In this document: in pieces, positions 13,296 to 24,162 of the stretch
Layout: each line of letters begins with the position of its first letter
How positions within the stretch are numbered: position 1 is the first letter of the stretch
NCBI GenBank assembly: GCA_003833135.1
Contig: QZLH01000173.1
Coordinates: 59,190 to 123,189, forward strand
Origin: Oehlia diaphana
Lineage: Eukaryota; Glomeromycota; Glomeromycetes; Glomerales; Glomeraceae
Direction of reading: 5' to 3'
DNA: 64,000 nt
The notes under the pieces: generated by a model
The model's database searches: none
What the model was told of the DNA's origin: nothing
The model's input: the letters and a program-made list of their open reading frames with translations, nothing else
Made by a program: the position numbers and the translations under genes

Positions 13296-13921
13296 ATGCA
13301 ACACCACGCGCAAGCAATAGATCTATCAAAAGCTCCCACTATGGAAGAAGTATTAAATGGCCGACTTCACTTGAGACAAAGGTCATTTAATTCAGAGAAC
13401 CGTATTTTACAAGATGATATAACAGAAAAGTTCAATAAACGAGATAAAAGCTACAGAGAATCGCGTATTTATTCGCAACAGACACCACTGCAAACCTTTC
13501 ATTGGTCTTCCCAAGACTTACCTCAAGATTTTCGGTCTAACGAAGAAAACATTTTTAAGTTTGGAAGTGGTAAATACCTTAAATGCTTTTAATTTTCACT
13601 TTTATTATTACTAAGTATATAATATATAACAATATATATTAGAGTCAACTGTTACAATGGATGAAATATATAATAATGGTAGCGGAAATAGAGGAAATAA
13701 TTTATCAAAAAAAATTTATACAATTCCTTATTCACTTCATTTTAATCATAATACTTTACCTGTTACAACAAATCAATTGTCCGAGAATCGATTTCCATGT
13801 TTAGAAAATGAACTTCAAACATGGTTTTTAGACGAAAGTAATTTTACGGATAAATCAAAGGTGATTAATATAATGACGTGAAACGCGTAAATAAGAATAG
13901 TCATGTGACTATCGTTGACGC

Positions 13922-13967
<46 letters not shown>

Positions 13968-15590
13968 TTATTGTTTCTTTTTTTTTTTTCTTGTTTTTTT
14001 TTTTTTTTTTTTTTTTTTTTTTCGTTGTAATTTATAGAATTAACGAGCACCCCTTTTTTTTACAGGATTATATTTCATCTCTATTTCCTATTTCAATCGA
14101 TGAAGAAAACAAGAATGTTATAAACAAGAATGTTATGCAAAATCGGAACGAAACGGAAGGAAATATCTTAGCAAATAATTTTGATTATACAAATAAAATT
14201 GACATTCTTGATTCTGAATATCGAATAATAAAGAAACTCGCCGAGAAGCAACAGCATAGTGTCAAAGAAAGCTTAGCAGCAGAAAGTTTGGTGACATTAC
14301 AAACTTCAAAAGAAGAAAATGAATTGTTACAATCATCTAAAGATCAAAGGACGCAAAATAAAAAGAACGGGAAAACCAAACAAAAAGCTCATAATGAACA
14401 AAATCAAGCAGATAAGGAGAATCATCATGATTTAAACATTAATAATATGCTCCCAGATCAGCTTCTTTATGATATGTTCATTAAAAGTGGGTTAACAATG
14501 GAGGATGTACTAAAATTTAAGGAAGATAGTTACAAAAATCAAAAGGTGACTATTTTAATCTTGCATATTCCATTGATTATATTAATATTACGTTAATTAT
14601 TAATGAATTTCTTTAAAAAGATTGATGATACAATTTTAAATCCAGCCGCAATTTCTATGCAAATACCTACAACGGTCAATATGCCAACGCAATTGCAAGC
14701 ACCAGTTCCCGTACCAAATCCATTTCAAAGTCCTGCACCAATTAACCCAGTAAAGATTAAGTTACCAAAAACAAAACCTGCAAATGTGTCAGGATACAGA
14801 TCAAAACCCGCACCAATCTTACCAGGGACAATTATACCCTATCACCCGTACCTAAATCAAGAAGACGATGCAGAAACAAACACGCAAATGAATGATATAC
14901 AAGAAAAACATCAACGGCCAGGTTATTCCTATGCTTCTATGATAGGACAAGCCATAATGACATCACCAGAGAAAAAACTTGCACTAGCTGAGATATATTC
15001 CTGGATATCGAAAACCTATCCTTATTACAGGATGAATGATATTGGCTGGAAGGTAAGAAAGTTTATTAGCTATTGTCTTAAGATTTCGAGATTACTCTAA
15101 ATTTTAATAGCTTTTGCAACTCAAAAATAAAGAATTCTATACGACATAATCTATCATTATATTCGGCTTTTATAAGAGTTCCTAATGAAGGCGCAACGAG
15201 ATCTCTTTGGATGATCAACCCTGAAGAAGAACAATGTTTCGTTAATGGTGTTTACCATTACTCAAAAGTAAGCAATAAGTACTTAATTTATCTAGCTGAA
15301 CTTGTAAGATGAAAAGCTTTTTTATACTTATACGGAACCAAATTATAATTTAGAGGCCACCAGGTAGCAACAGGAACTTGAGAAGAAAACCTAAAAACAC
15401 ATCGACAAAGTTAAGTGTTGACAATGAAAATTTGAATAGCGTTGTACAAGCTACTAGTACTACTGCGAATGATACCATTATGTCGACGGCAGCATCTGGT
15501 ACGATGAACCCAGTTAAATATTTCACAAATCAGTATAATATTCAATCGTATAAATTTCCTAAAGAAGTTTTATCTAATACGTCAGATTAA
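13296..15590 (+). CDS. Forkhead-domain transcription factor
   Basis: Exons 13296-13569, 13643-13860, 14066-14545, 14621-15052, 15133-15267 and 15354-15590 give about 591 residues. The forkhead (winged-helix) domain lies at about residues 424-510. It has [33 protein letters not shown], then across an intron [20 protein letters not shown], and [10 protein letters not shown]. The NSIRHNLSL recognition helix is canonical. The N-terminal 420 residues are polar and low in complexity, with an internal Pro-rich stretch. The acceptor before the recognition helix is the AG at 15131-15132: an earlier AG near 15110 would give an in-frame stop, while this one restores the conserved sequence. Which fungal forkhead subgroup it belongs to cannot be told. 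Intron 2 carries very long T-runs. Confidence 0.88.
13921..14022. repeat. Long poly-T tracts in forkhead intron 2
   Basis: Two T-tracts of roughly 30-45 nt with few interruptions lie inside the 205-nt intron and precede the acceptor at 14064-14065. Exact lengths may be unreliable in an assembly. Confidence 0.85.
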
Positions 15591-16121
15591 TGTCTTCAGT
15601 GTGTCGTATGCAAGTTTTCTTTGTAAAATAATCGGTCTTTTATTAATTAGGAATTGTTTTTGTCATAGTAATTGAAGTATTGATTGTACAATTTGTGATG
15701 ATTTCGTTACATAAAAAATCACGCTTTTTATAAAAATAATTAAATAATTAAAATAATTATAAATATTGATATTCTCGAGAGAGTGTGTGTAAGTTCCGGT
15801 TCAAATCAAATCCGCCTAAGTTTAACTTTGTTTATAAAGAATATTAAATAATACAAAGAAAATGGACAATTATTAAATTTGGAGTGTACGACCTCAATGA
15901 TTTGACAATTGCGAATTTCACAAATATTGGAAGGGAATGATAAAGATTTGTTGCAATCAACTAGTATTTTCCAATTCGCTTTCGTTATTAATATTTGTTT
16001 TATTTTACGAAGTAAACATGATAAATGAAAAATGATGAATCAATAAGGCAAACCACCAATATAAAATATATTTGAAATGGATTTATTTTAAATTTATATA
16101 GCGTCACAACTAATAAATAGA
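15591..16121. other. Convergent 3' intergenic region
   Basis: Between the stop codons of the forkhead gene (+) and fumarase (-). AT-rich, no coding signal. Confidence 0.55.
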
Positions 16122-18748
16122 TTATTTTGGACCTAAATAAAAAAATATATATATATTTAAATATTAAATATTTCTTGGTAAAAGTTAAAGATAATATATC
16201 TTACCAAGCATTTTTTCTGGTTTAACATATTCATCAAATTGTTCTGAAGTGAGTAACCCTAATTTAATAGCGGATTCTTTCAACTATTAATTAAATTAAA
16301 AAAATATTAAAAATTTTTAATTATCAATCAAAAAATTCTAGTTCAAGAATTTACCGTCAAATTTTCTTTATATGCATTCTTTGCTACTGTAGCAGCCTTA
16401 TCATATCCTGTTATATAAAATTATCGTATTGATTATTTGTATACCCTTACGAATATTTACATCAAATTACTTTGTGATAATTACCAATATGTGGATTTAA
16501 CGCAGTAACAAGCATAAGACTTTGTTGCATAATATTGTTAATCTAAAATAATAATAATGATAATAATAATTAATACTTTTAAACATCAAAATTATTAATA
16601 TTATGAATAAAAGAAAAAAGAATGATATTAACCCTTTCTTCATTAGCTTTGATTCCGACAACACAATTATTTGTAAATGATACACTCGCATCACCCAAAA
16701 TACGAATTGAATGGAGAAGATTTTTAATTAAAACGGGTTTGAAAACATTTAGCTAATATAAAATATTGAGATTTTTATTAATAATCTAAATTATAAAAAA
16801 AGGAGTCACAAGAATATTTAATCATTACTTCAAAATGTCCATTTGAACCGGATATAGATATGGTGGTGTGATTACCAATTACTTGAGCAGCAACCATTGT
16901 CATGGCTTCACATTGAGTTGGATTAACTTTACCGGGCATGATTGAAGAACCAGGTTCGTTTTCGGGAAGTGAAAGTTCACCAAAACCACAACGAGGTCCA
17001 GAACCTAAACAACATGTGAGTATATATTAATTATCAGAATGTTCCATGTTATAATATATTTTCATATATATTTATAACCTTACCAAGAAGACGTATGTCA
17101 TTTGCTATCTTCATTAAGGAAACAGCAACAGTGTTAAGAGCTCCACTAACCTCAACTATAGTGTCATGAGATGCCAGAGCCTCAAACTATTAATATAATA
17201 TAATCTTGGTTAAACAAATATATAATGAATCTTTGAATTAATTTTATAAGCTGACTTTATTAGGCGCCGTTTGGAAGGGTAAATTGGTTATCTTCGCGAT
17301 TTCGTTTGCGATATTAACATCAAATCCTTTACGAGTATTCAACCCCTACATAAATTTTGTTATTATCACACGTGACGAAAATAAATTGAAATGATTGAGT
17401 TAATTACATACAGTTCCGACAGCTGTACCACCTTGTGCCAAATAATATAACCTTGGTAATGTTGTTTTAATACGTTCAATACCAAATGTCAATTGTTGTA
17501 CGTATCCAGAGAATTCGTCGCCAAGAGTAAGTGGTGTAGCATCCTAAAACATTTTTATTAAGATGTTATCATTGGCAAATGCGTTCATTTTTTTTTAAAA
17601 AAAAGGAACATACTTGCAAGTGAGTTCTTCCGATTTTAATGATGTTTGCGAATTCTTTGGATTTTTCTGCAATCGCGTCACGCAATTGTGTCAATCCCGG
17701 TAGTAGACGTTCGTTGATTTCGATTGCTGCGGACACATGCATGGCTGTAGGAAAACTTACAAATAAAAAATACATTATAATCACGTGTAATCTAATATAT
17801 GATATCGACGTACCAAATACTCACGTATCGTTTGAAGACTGACTCATATTCACGTGATCATTAGGATGAACTGGACTTTTACTTCCAAGTTGACCACCTA
17901 ATATTTCAATAGCTCTATTTGCAATAACCTAATTGTACCACAGAGAACTAAGATTATCAATAAATTAAAATCTAATCAATAAAAATCATTATATCATTAC
18001 CTCATTTGCATTCATGTTTGTTTGTGTTCCAGAACCTGTCTGCCATACTACCAAAGGAAAATGATCTAAGAGATCTCCCTTGCTTACCTACATGAAAAAA
18101 GGCACGAAAGTTTTTGAAAGATTTTTAAAGATGAATAAATGATTATAATTGATATACCTCATTCGCAGCCTTAACGATAGCTTCACCTATTTTTTGGTCA
18201 AGACCATAAGTAACATTTACAGTAGCGGCAGCTCGCTTTATTATACCGAATGCCTTAATTAAAGGTTCAGGCATACGTTCGGTTGGACCACCGATATCGA
18301 AATTCTTGAGTGACCTATTAACATTGAAAGGTTTAACATAAACGAGTAAGACTTGAACAAAAGTCAAAATGAACTAGAGAATTTTAAAATTCTCGAATAA
18401 AATAAATGACTTACCTTTGAGTTTGCGCACCCCAATAACGGTCCGCAGGAACTTCAATGTCACCAAATGTATCTCGTTCAATTCTATACTTTTGCTGAGA
18501 AGTCATTACAGTTTTGAAAAGTTTAGTGATGATTTTTTTTTGAGATTTTATAGTAAGAGATGCTCACGTGATAAGATAAATTATCTTACCCAATGTGATG
18601 AAACAATGCTGAATGAACGATTTTGTAAACGAAAAATCTAAAAAAAAATTGATGATTAATTTGAAGTTGTTTGTTTCTTTAATAAAAAAAATTTTTTTAA
18701 TCGTACAGGTTTGGCTTGGACACGAACGAATCTTAAATTCTTCAACAT
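16122..18748 (-). CDS. FUM1: Fumarate hydratase, class II
   Basis: Sixteen exons on the minus strand: 18748-18707, 18637-18590, 18494-18415, 18314-18158, 18087-18001, 17928-17825, 17755-17614, 17543-17412, 17345-17256, 17186-17084, 17004-16829, 16752-16633, 16542-16485, 16407-16355, 16283-16205 and 16132-16122. They give about 493 residues; yeast Fum1 has 488. The enzyme interconverts fumarate and malate. Visible motifs include [38 protein letters not shown] and the signature [13 protein letters not shown] (from about 347). The first two exons encode an Arg-rich N-terminus ([23 protein letters not shown]) typical of a mitochondrial presequence. The last exon is only 11 nt and gives the family ending EKMLGPK; reading through the donor would give a non-family tail. 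An ATG at 18506-18504, in frame with exon 3, could start a cytosolic form. Confidence 0.95.
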
Positions 18749-19037
18749 TTGTGAATTAGAAATTAGAGAAAAAAAAAAAATTTTTTTTTCTAATAGATTT
18801 TTTATATCGATTTTTTTTTTAACGCATCATGAAGATCACGTTCAATGCACCCTCATTCACTAGATTTGGAAAAAAAATCTGCATTTCATTATTAATAAAC
18901 CTCCCAATTTTTAACGGTGCAAAAGGATGAATTGTAGTTTTATTAAATAGTTAAAATAATATTCTAATAACGCAATAAATATAAATAATATATATATATA
19001 ATCTATTAAAAACTAATATTATATTAAATTAATTAAA

Positions 19038-19967
19038 TTAAACCAACTCGGAAGAAACAGAAGGTTTGTTCTTTTTAAATCCAATGATTCCAGAACAAAA
19101 ATTTAAACATAATTTTACAAGACTCCACCAAAATAAAAGGATTTTAAAAGGTAAATAACATAATTTACTAATATTTCCTTCGGAAGAAATCATCTCAGCA
19201 GGTCTTTGTTGTGAAGATAATTCTATGGTACCAGTCGCTCTTACACTATTATAAGTATTTTCTTTTGGAAAAATTCCAATTAATAACTTAATCTCGGAAT
19301 CACTTAATAATCTGCTCATATACCAAGTTCTCAAATTATCATCTTGACCACTTTCGTCGGCTTGTTGAACGGTATGAGTAAAACTTAATACATTAATCAA
19401 TAGATTAACGCTAGCTCTCATAAAATCAGGACCATTTTGAGTAAATATATCATCTAAAAAAGTCCAACTTGCTAAAATTGGTTGATTTAATTGTAATTTA
19501 AATATATGTAATAATCCTTTAATGAAAGATTTTGCACCAACTGAATTTTTATATTGATTAATGAAAGTTGATAATTCTGAACGACGATGTAAAGGAGTAT
19601 ATTGTGCTGGTTTGGAATTTAATAATCTATCTAATTCTTCATAAAGTTGTGTGGCTTTTTTATGATGAAATTCTGATCGAATATTACGTTTTGCCTCGAG
19701 GTATTTATTATATTCTTGTGGTAATAACATTATACCATTAACAAAACCTATTTTATTAAGTAGCAATTCTAAATCTTCCTTCTTTCCCGCTACCGTCTGG
19801 TCAATGTCAGAAAAATTTAAAGTAATAGTTTCATCAGAATGTGAAGCAAATTCTACAAGTCCAATAATTGTACCAGCAAGTTCATCATTATTTACGTAAA
19901 AATTTGAACATATATTTTCCCATTCTTTAAGGTATGTTTCAATAGACAAAGGACTTCTTGAAGTCAT
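19038..19967 (-). CDS. Single-exon protein of unknown function, hydrophobic C-terminus
   Basis: An uninterrupted 309-residue frame beginning MTSRSPLSIETYLKEW. The body is mixed alpha-helical in character, with charged heptad-like stretches at about residues 105-135 (EAKRNIRSEFHHKKATQLYE). A 28-residue hydrophobic stretch near the C-terminus (about 268-296, LCYLPFKILLFWWSLVKLCL) is followed by a short basic/Ser tail, suggesting a C-terminal membrane anchor. I recognise no family. It lies head-to-head with the coiled-coil gene at 20403, with 435 bp between the starts. No intron is needed, unlike most neighbours. Confidence 0.75.
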   Translation of the reverse strand: MTSRSPLSIETYLKEWENICSNFYVNNDELAGTIIGLVEFASHSDETITLNFSDIDQTVAGKKEDLELLLNKIGFVNGIMLLPQEYNKYLEAKRNIRSEFHHKKATQLYEELDRLLNSKPAQYTPLHRRSELSTFINQYKNSVGAKSFIKGLLHIFKLQLNQPILASWTFLDDIFTQNGPDFMRASVNLLINVLSFTHTVQQADESGQDDNLRTWYMSRLLSDSEIKLLIGIFPKENTYNSVRATGTIELSSQQRPAEMISSEGNISKLCYLPFKILLFWWSLVKLCLNFCSGIIGFKKNKPSVSSELV

Positions 19968-20402
19968 TTTTTACTACTAAAACTTTTTAGAATGTTTCGT
20001 TAATGTAAGAGAACTTAAGCTGAGGATGAAGACTTTTTTTTTTATTAATTAAAAAGAGAGAACAAAGGATAAAATTGAATTTACAGTTATATATGTTTGG
20101 TAATATTTTCACGTGAAAATCTGTACCGTATAATTAATTATTACTCCGGACTTCCCGAAAAAATAAGGGCTAAGTTTAAAAAAACCTTATTTTATAACAC
20201 TATTCTCCTTTTAGATATTCATTTTTTTGACTTCAGCTATTCCAACGTTTGAAAGTATCCTTGTTTTATAATTTATCATTTAACAATTAGTTCGTAATAT
20301 AGTTTATTTATTGTACGAATAAAGATTCGAGCTTTAGAGCTTTCGAGTTTTTTTAACATTAAAAAATTCAAACCTAATTTTCTTTTCACGTGATCATAAA
20401 TA
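19968..20402. promoter_or_regulatory. Divergent promoter region with two CACGTG motifs
   Basis: 435 bp between two divergent starts. CACGTG palindromes occur near 20111 and 20389, the second about 10 bp before the ATG at 20403. CACGTG is the core site of bHLH regulators (Cbf1/Pho4 type) in fungi. Function is inferred only from the motif. Confidence 0.4.
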
Positions 20403-21765
20403 ATGTCTACTAATAATACTAAAAATTTTAACCATTTGAAATTAACCCCTGAAAAATTAGCAGTATGGAACGATCGTCGTTCTTCAAATACTAATTTATT
20501 TCAGAATCAAAATAATGTTTGGGATAACTCTCAAGATCATGAAACTAATCATGAACGAAGAACTAATGAAATCCAACAGGAAAATGAAAAAAATTTACAT
20601 CCTTTACCATTCACTAGTCAAGTAAATAGTAATCAATCGGTTCATGAAATTAACTCCAATTTGCCGAACAATCTACAAGTTGAAAACCAAGATGATAACA
20701 TGTCTTTAGATGATGGATTCGGTGATTATTTGAAAGATTCCAAATATATTCGAAATATTGATCAAAATGAAATGAATTTACAACAAGATTATGAAAATAT
20801 GAACATTGATAGCAATGTTGAAACTATTGACCTCACTGAAGGCTTTATGGATCATGATGTGCAAAGATTGAAAAATAATGAGACTTTTGACCAGGAACAA
20901 ATTTTCAATTCCGTATCTGAAAATAAATGCAATCTTAATTCATCAATTATCTTTGAGCAAAGAGACAATTTGTCAAAGAATGGTTCAAATTTTTTAAAGA
21001 CAGTACAGGATGTTGCGCCAACTGTCGAAAATCCGATTGACCAAGATAATACGTTGCATGAACATCCGTTGAAATCGGATGCACCAAATAAAGAGATACA
21101 TTCTACTGATAATCAAGGCGATTATTTGAAATCATCGTACGAGGAAACATATTTCAATACTAAACCTGCATTACAATGCAAGCCTATTTTTAGTAATGAA
21201 AAATATAACAAGATGAAAGAAGCTTCCCGTTTACGTGCGTCTAATCCAAACATTTCTCACTTTATGAAAACTGTCATGCCTAATAAAAGATCGGATTTCG
21301 ATCGTGACATGGAAGTGTGTAGCGTGCGCTTAACAATAATATCTAAATAATATGATAACGAACAATCTAATTCTTATCTATCTTTATACTTATACGATAG
21401 GAAATTTTATGTGATATAGAAACATGTGTGCTTTATTTTTCATCATTTATAACATTTTACTGGTAAAATAATGTCTAATTAATGACTTTATCGAACTAGA
21501 TTATGAAAAAGTGCAAGAAGGACAACTTGAAGTGAATCAACAGCTTGATTATATTGAGCGATCATTAGATTCTTTGAATAAAGAATTCAACAAATATCGA
21601 GGTAAAAAATAATATATTTTTCGGGAATTTTAAGGAAACTAATCATCTTATCTTTGTACAGTTAAACTATGTGAATTGAGCCAAGACTTTTGTGATCAAA
21701 TCCAAATTAATGTTCTTAAAGAAAGCGAAGAATGGGAAAGTGTGTTTGATAGGATTGGATCGTAA
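20403..21765 (+). CDS. Polar coiled-coil protein, family not recognised
   Basis: Likely exons 20403-21318, 21500-21601 and 21662-21765, about 373 residues. Residues 1-280 are Asn/Gln/Asp-rich and probably disordered. From about 265 there is a conserved-looking segment (MKEASRLRASNPNISHFMKT), then a C-terminal coiled coil (QLEVNQQLDYIERSLDSLNK) ending WESVFDRIGS. The first donor is the weakest point: three overlapping GT choices lie at 21315-21320, and only gtagcg at 21319 leaves the phase needed for the next exon. A CACGTG motif sits just before the start. The Q/N-rich head plus coiled-coil tail recalls scaffold or nuclear-pore-type proteins, but no assignment is made. Confidence 0.7.
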
Positions 21766-22574
21766 TTATTAACTGGTGATTGAAGCTTTTGTTTATTAAT
21801 AATGTGGAGAAAATTCCACCAACCAACATAAATTAATGCTAATTATATATTACAGACTATAACAAAACGGGTAATATGTTGTAAAAATTATTAAACATGA
21901 CGTTAAATGTTTTTAATGCATGTACTGCAGAAAAATTAGCCATTAATTTGCAATACGAATTATTAACTTCTTATATAATTTTAGATTATCCTTTCCTTTG
22001 TCCCATATTTAGAGAAAAACACCGAAACACCTTCAAATATTAAAGATATACTAATTATTTTCCTTATTATAATAAACATAATAAACAACAATAAATTTTA
22101 TTAACGGCGTAAAGACGTATGACTTGCGAAATTCTTTCCTTTTAAATGAATTAAATGAAGATCCTTTGAAAAAATTTCCGCATATTATCTCATGTATTTA
22201 ATTTAAACTTGCGGGGGGCATTTTTGTTTATAAAATTTTAAGATCACAAACGTTAAATTTGTTCAAGTTACAAAAATAGCTTTTTTTTAATCGTTAAAAA
22301 GAGATTAAAAAAGTATATAAGCCGTTAACATTCAATTGAATTTTAGTTTCATCCCAAAAAAATATTTTTTTTAATGGGACAATTCTAAAAAAAGTAAAAA
22401 ATTTTTTTTTTTTATTTCTAATGAAACTTCTTTATTTACTGCTTTTACAAACATAGTTCTTTATAAATATAAGTAAATTGTTAGTTTTTTATTACTATAA
22501 CAACAATAAATTAAAAATTTAATTTCCCCATTTCATTGAGTAATCTAACCTATATAAGAAAATATAAAAATAAA
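21766..22574. other. Intergenic region
   Basis: AT-rich; 3' end of the coiled-coil gene and upstream region of the membrane-protein gene. T and A runs near 22260-22410. Nothing else seen. Confidence 0.5.
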
Positions 22575-24162
22575 ATGGATTATACAAAACTTCCTTTACA
22601 GAATGATAATTGCAATGAAGAAACGAAAGAATCAAGTCCCGTAAGTTCCGCAAGTCCTGTAAGACCCGTAAGTATAAATTTTGCGCATGTGGCTATGTAT
22701 CCGATAGTGTGTTTCTATGAGTTTCATAGTTTTATACATATTTAGTCACTTATTTGGGTCATTATCATGTATAAATTGTATAAATTGTATAAATTTGTTA
22801 GTTTCATAGCGAGCAAATTCTTGTTATGAGAAAATTTGTTCAAAATGTATTTGTTTAGATAAGAGGCTGTGTTATAATTAGTAATTTCATTGTAGTGGCT
22901 TATACCCTTGAGAATTATGTGGTTTTTTTTATATCGACCGATTTTCAATTTTAGCCTCTTTCAATTTTAACCAAATTTTTCTTTTTCTTTTTTTTTTAAA
23001 AAAAAAAAAATTTCTCAACTGGATCTTCTCTAACTTTATTCTCTTCTTAAAATCAAGATGTTTACAATTTCATCGTTCTCACCAGATACAACGGGTATAT
23101 CAAAGTCTTTCCCCTATTCACCATCAAGAATTGGAACGATTAAATTATTGATTTTAACGATAGTGACTCCAATAATGATTCTTACAATTGTAAATCCAAT
23201 GTGGATTTGTATTTTCATGAAATATCCTCATTTACATCGCACTGCTAAGACACCTGTTAGCGTTGAAATGCCTCATGTATCAAATAATAATGTTCATAAT
23301 GTTCATAATGCTCATAATGTTCATACTGACAATTTATCTGGCGCTAAACCTCAAACTCACACTCACACTAAATCATATAAAGGTGGAATTAAAGTAACAC
23401 AAGAAACGATTGATGTAATTGTAGCGTCAAAAGACGGTCATCGTTTACAAGAATTTGAAACCACAATCACAGTAATTGAAAATATTCCACCTAGAACCAA
23501 AAATCATCGTAATCGCAAACAGATTTCTCAACATGATACTAATAAAAAAGGATTCAAAGCTCATGCTCAAGTGTCGGTCGCTTCTCAAGTAAAGAGCCAT
23601 AACGAATCCATTACAGACAAAATTAGAGAAAGATTATTTAGGAATAGAAATAGTTGTGCTTATGTTGCTTTATCCGTCATAACATTATGTGCCGTTACCA
23701 TTTGTGGTGTTATATGCTTATCTAGTGATAATAAAAAGGTATGTATATTATGACGTTTTATTTACACAATTTAAACTTTATTGATTAATTATGATTCTAA
23801 ATTTATAAGGCTTATGAGTCTGTAAATAATGAAGAAGAAAATCGACTAATCGATGATCATTATATACGAGTTGAAGATTGTGACGAAGACGAGAAATTAG
23901 GAGAAAATAATGTCACAGAAAACAAAAACGAAGTATGCATATGATTACTTGCTTTAATCTGGTTTGGTACCGATTTATCTTACTAATGTTGGATTGTACA
24001 CTTTAGGATGCATGCGTTATTGATTGTACTCGTGCGCAAGTAAATGATAATAATATCAGTACTCCGACAACTTCACCGCCTCCTTATTCTCCTAATACAA
24101 ATTACGAATTGATTTCAACTTCTACTACTTCTTCCGAAAATACTCAACAATCAACTGTCTAA
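22575..24162 (+). CDS. Two-pass membrane protein with C-terminal PPxY motif
   Basis: The core exons 23058-23738, 23810-23932 and 24007-24162 are in phase and give 319 residues. A possible first exon at 22575-22667 (31 codons, MDYTKLPLQN...SASPVRP) joins in frame to the ATG at 23058 through a 390-nt intron with donor gtaagt; if it is not used, translation starts at 23058. In 319-residue numbering, one hydrophobic segment lies at about 28-54 (LLILTIVTPIMILTIV) and another at about 200-221 (YVALSVITLCAVTICGVICL). Between them is a His/Asn repeat (VHNVHNAHNVHT) and a polar domain. The tail is acidic, then holds TSPPPYSPN. PPPY is a PPxY motif bound by WW domains of Nedd4/Rsp5 ubiquitin ligases, so a role as an adaptor or substrate is possible. 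No family recognised. Confidence 0.65.

Noticed and set aside
15053..15132. Earlier acceptor near 15110 in the forkhead gene
   Set aside because: It leads to an in-frame stop after 12 codons and loses the NSIRHNLSL helix; the acceptor at 15131-15132 restores it.
16185..16204. Reading fumarase exon 15 through to TAA at 16185
   Set aside because: It would end ...[10 protein letters not shown], while splicing at the gtaaga donor to the 11-nt last exon gives the family ending EKMLGPK.
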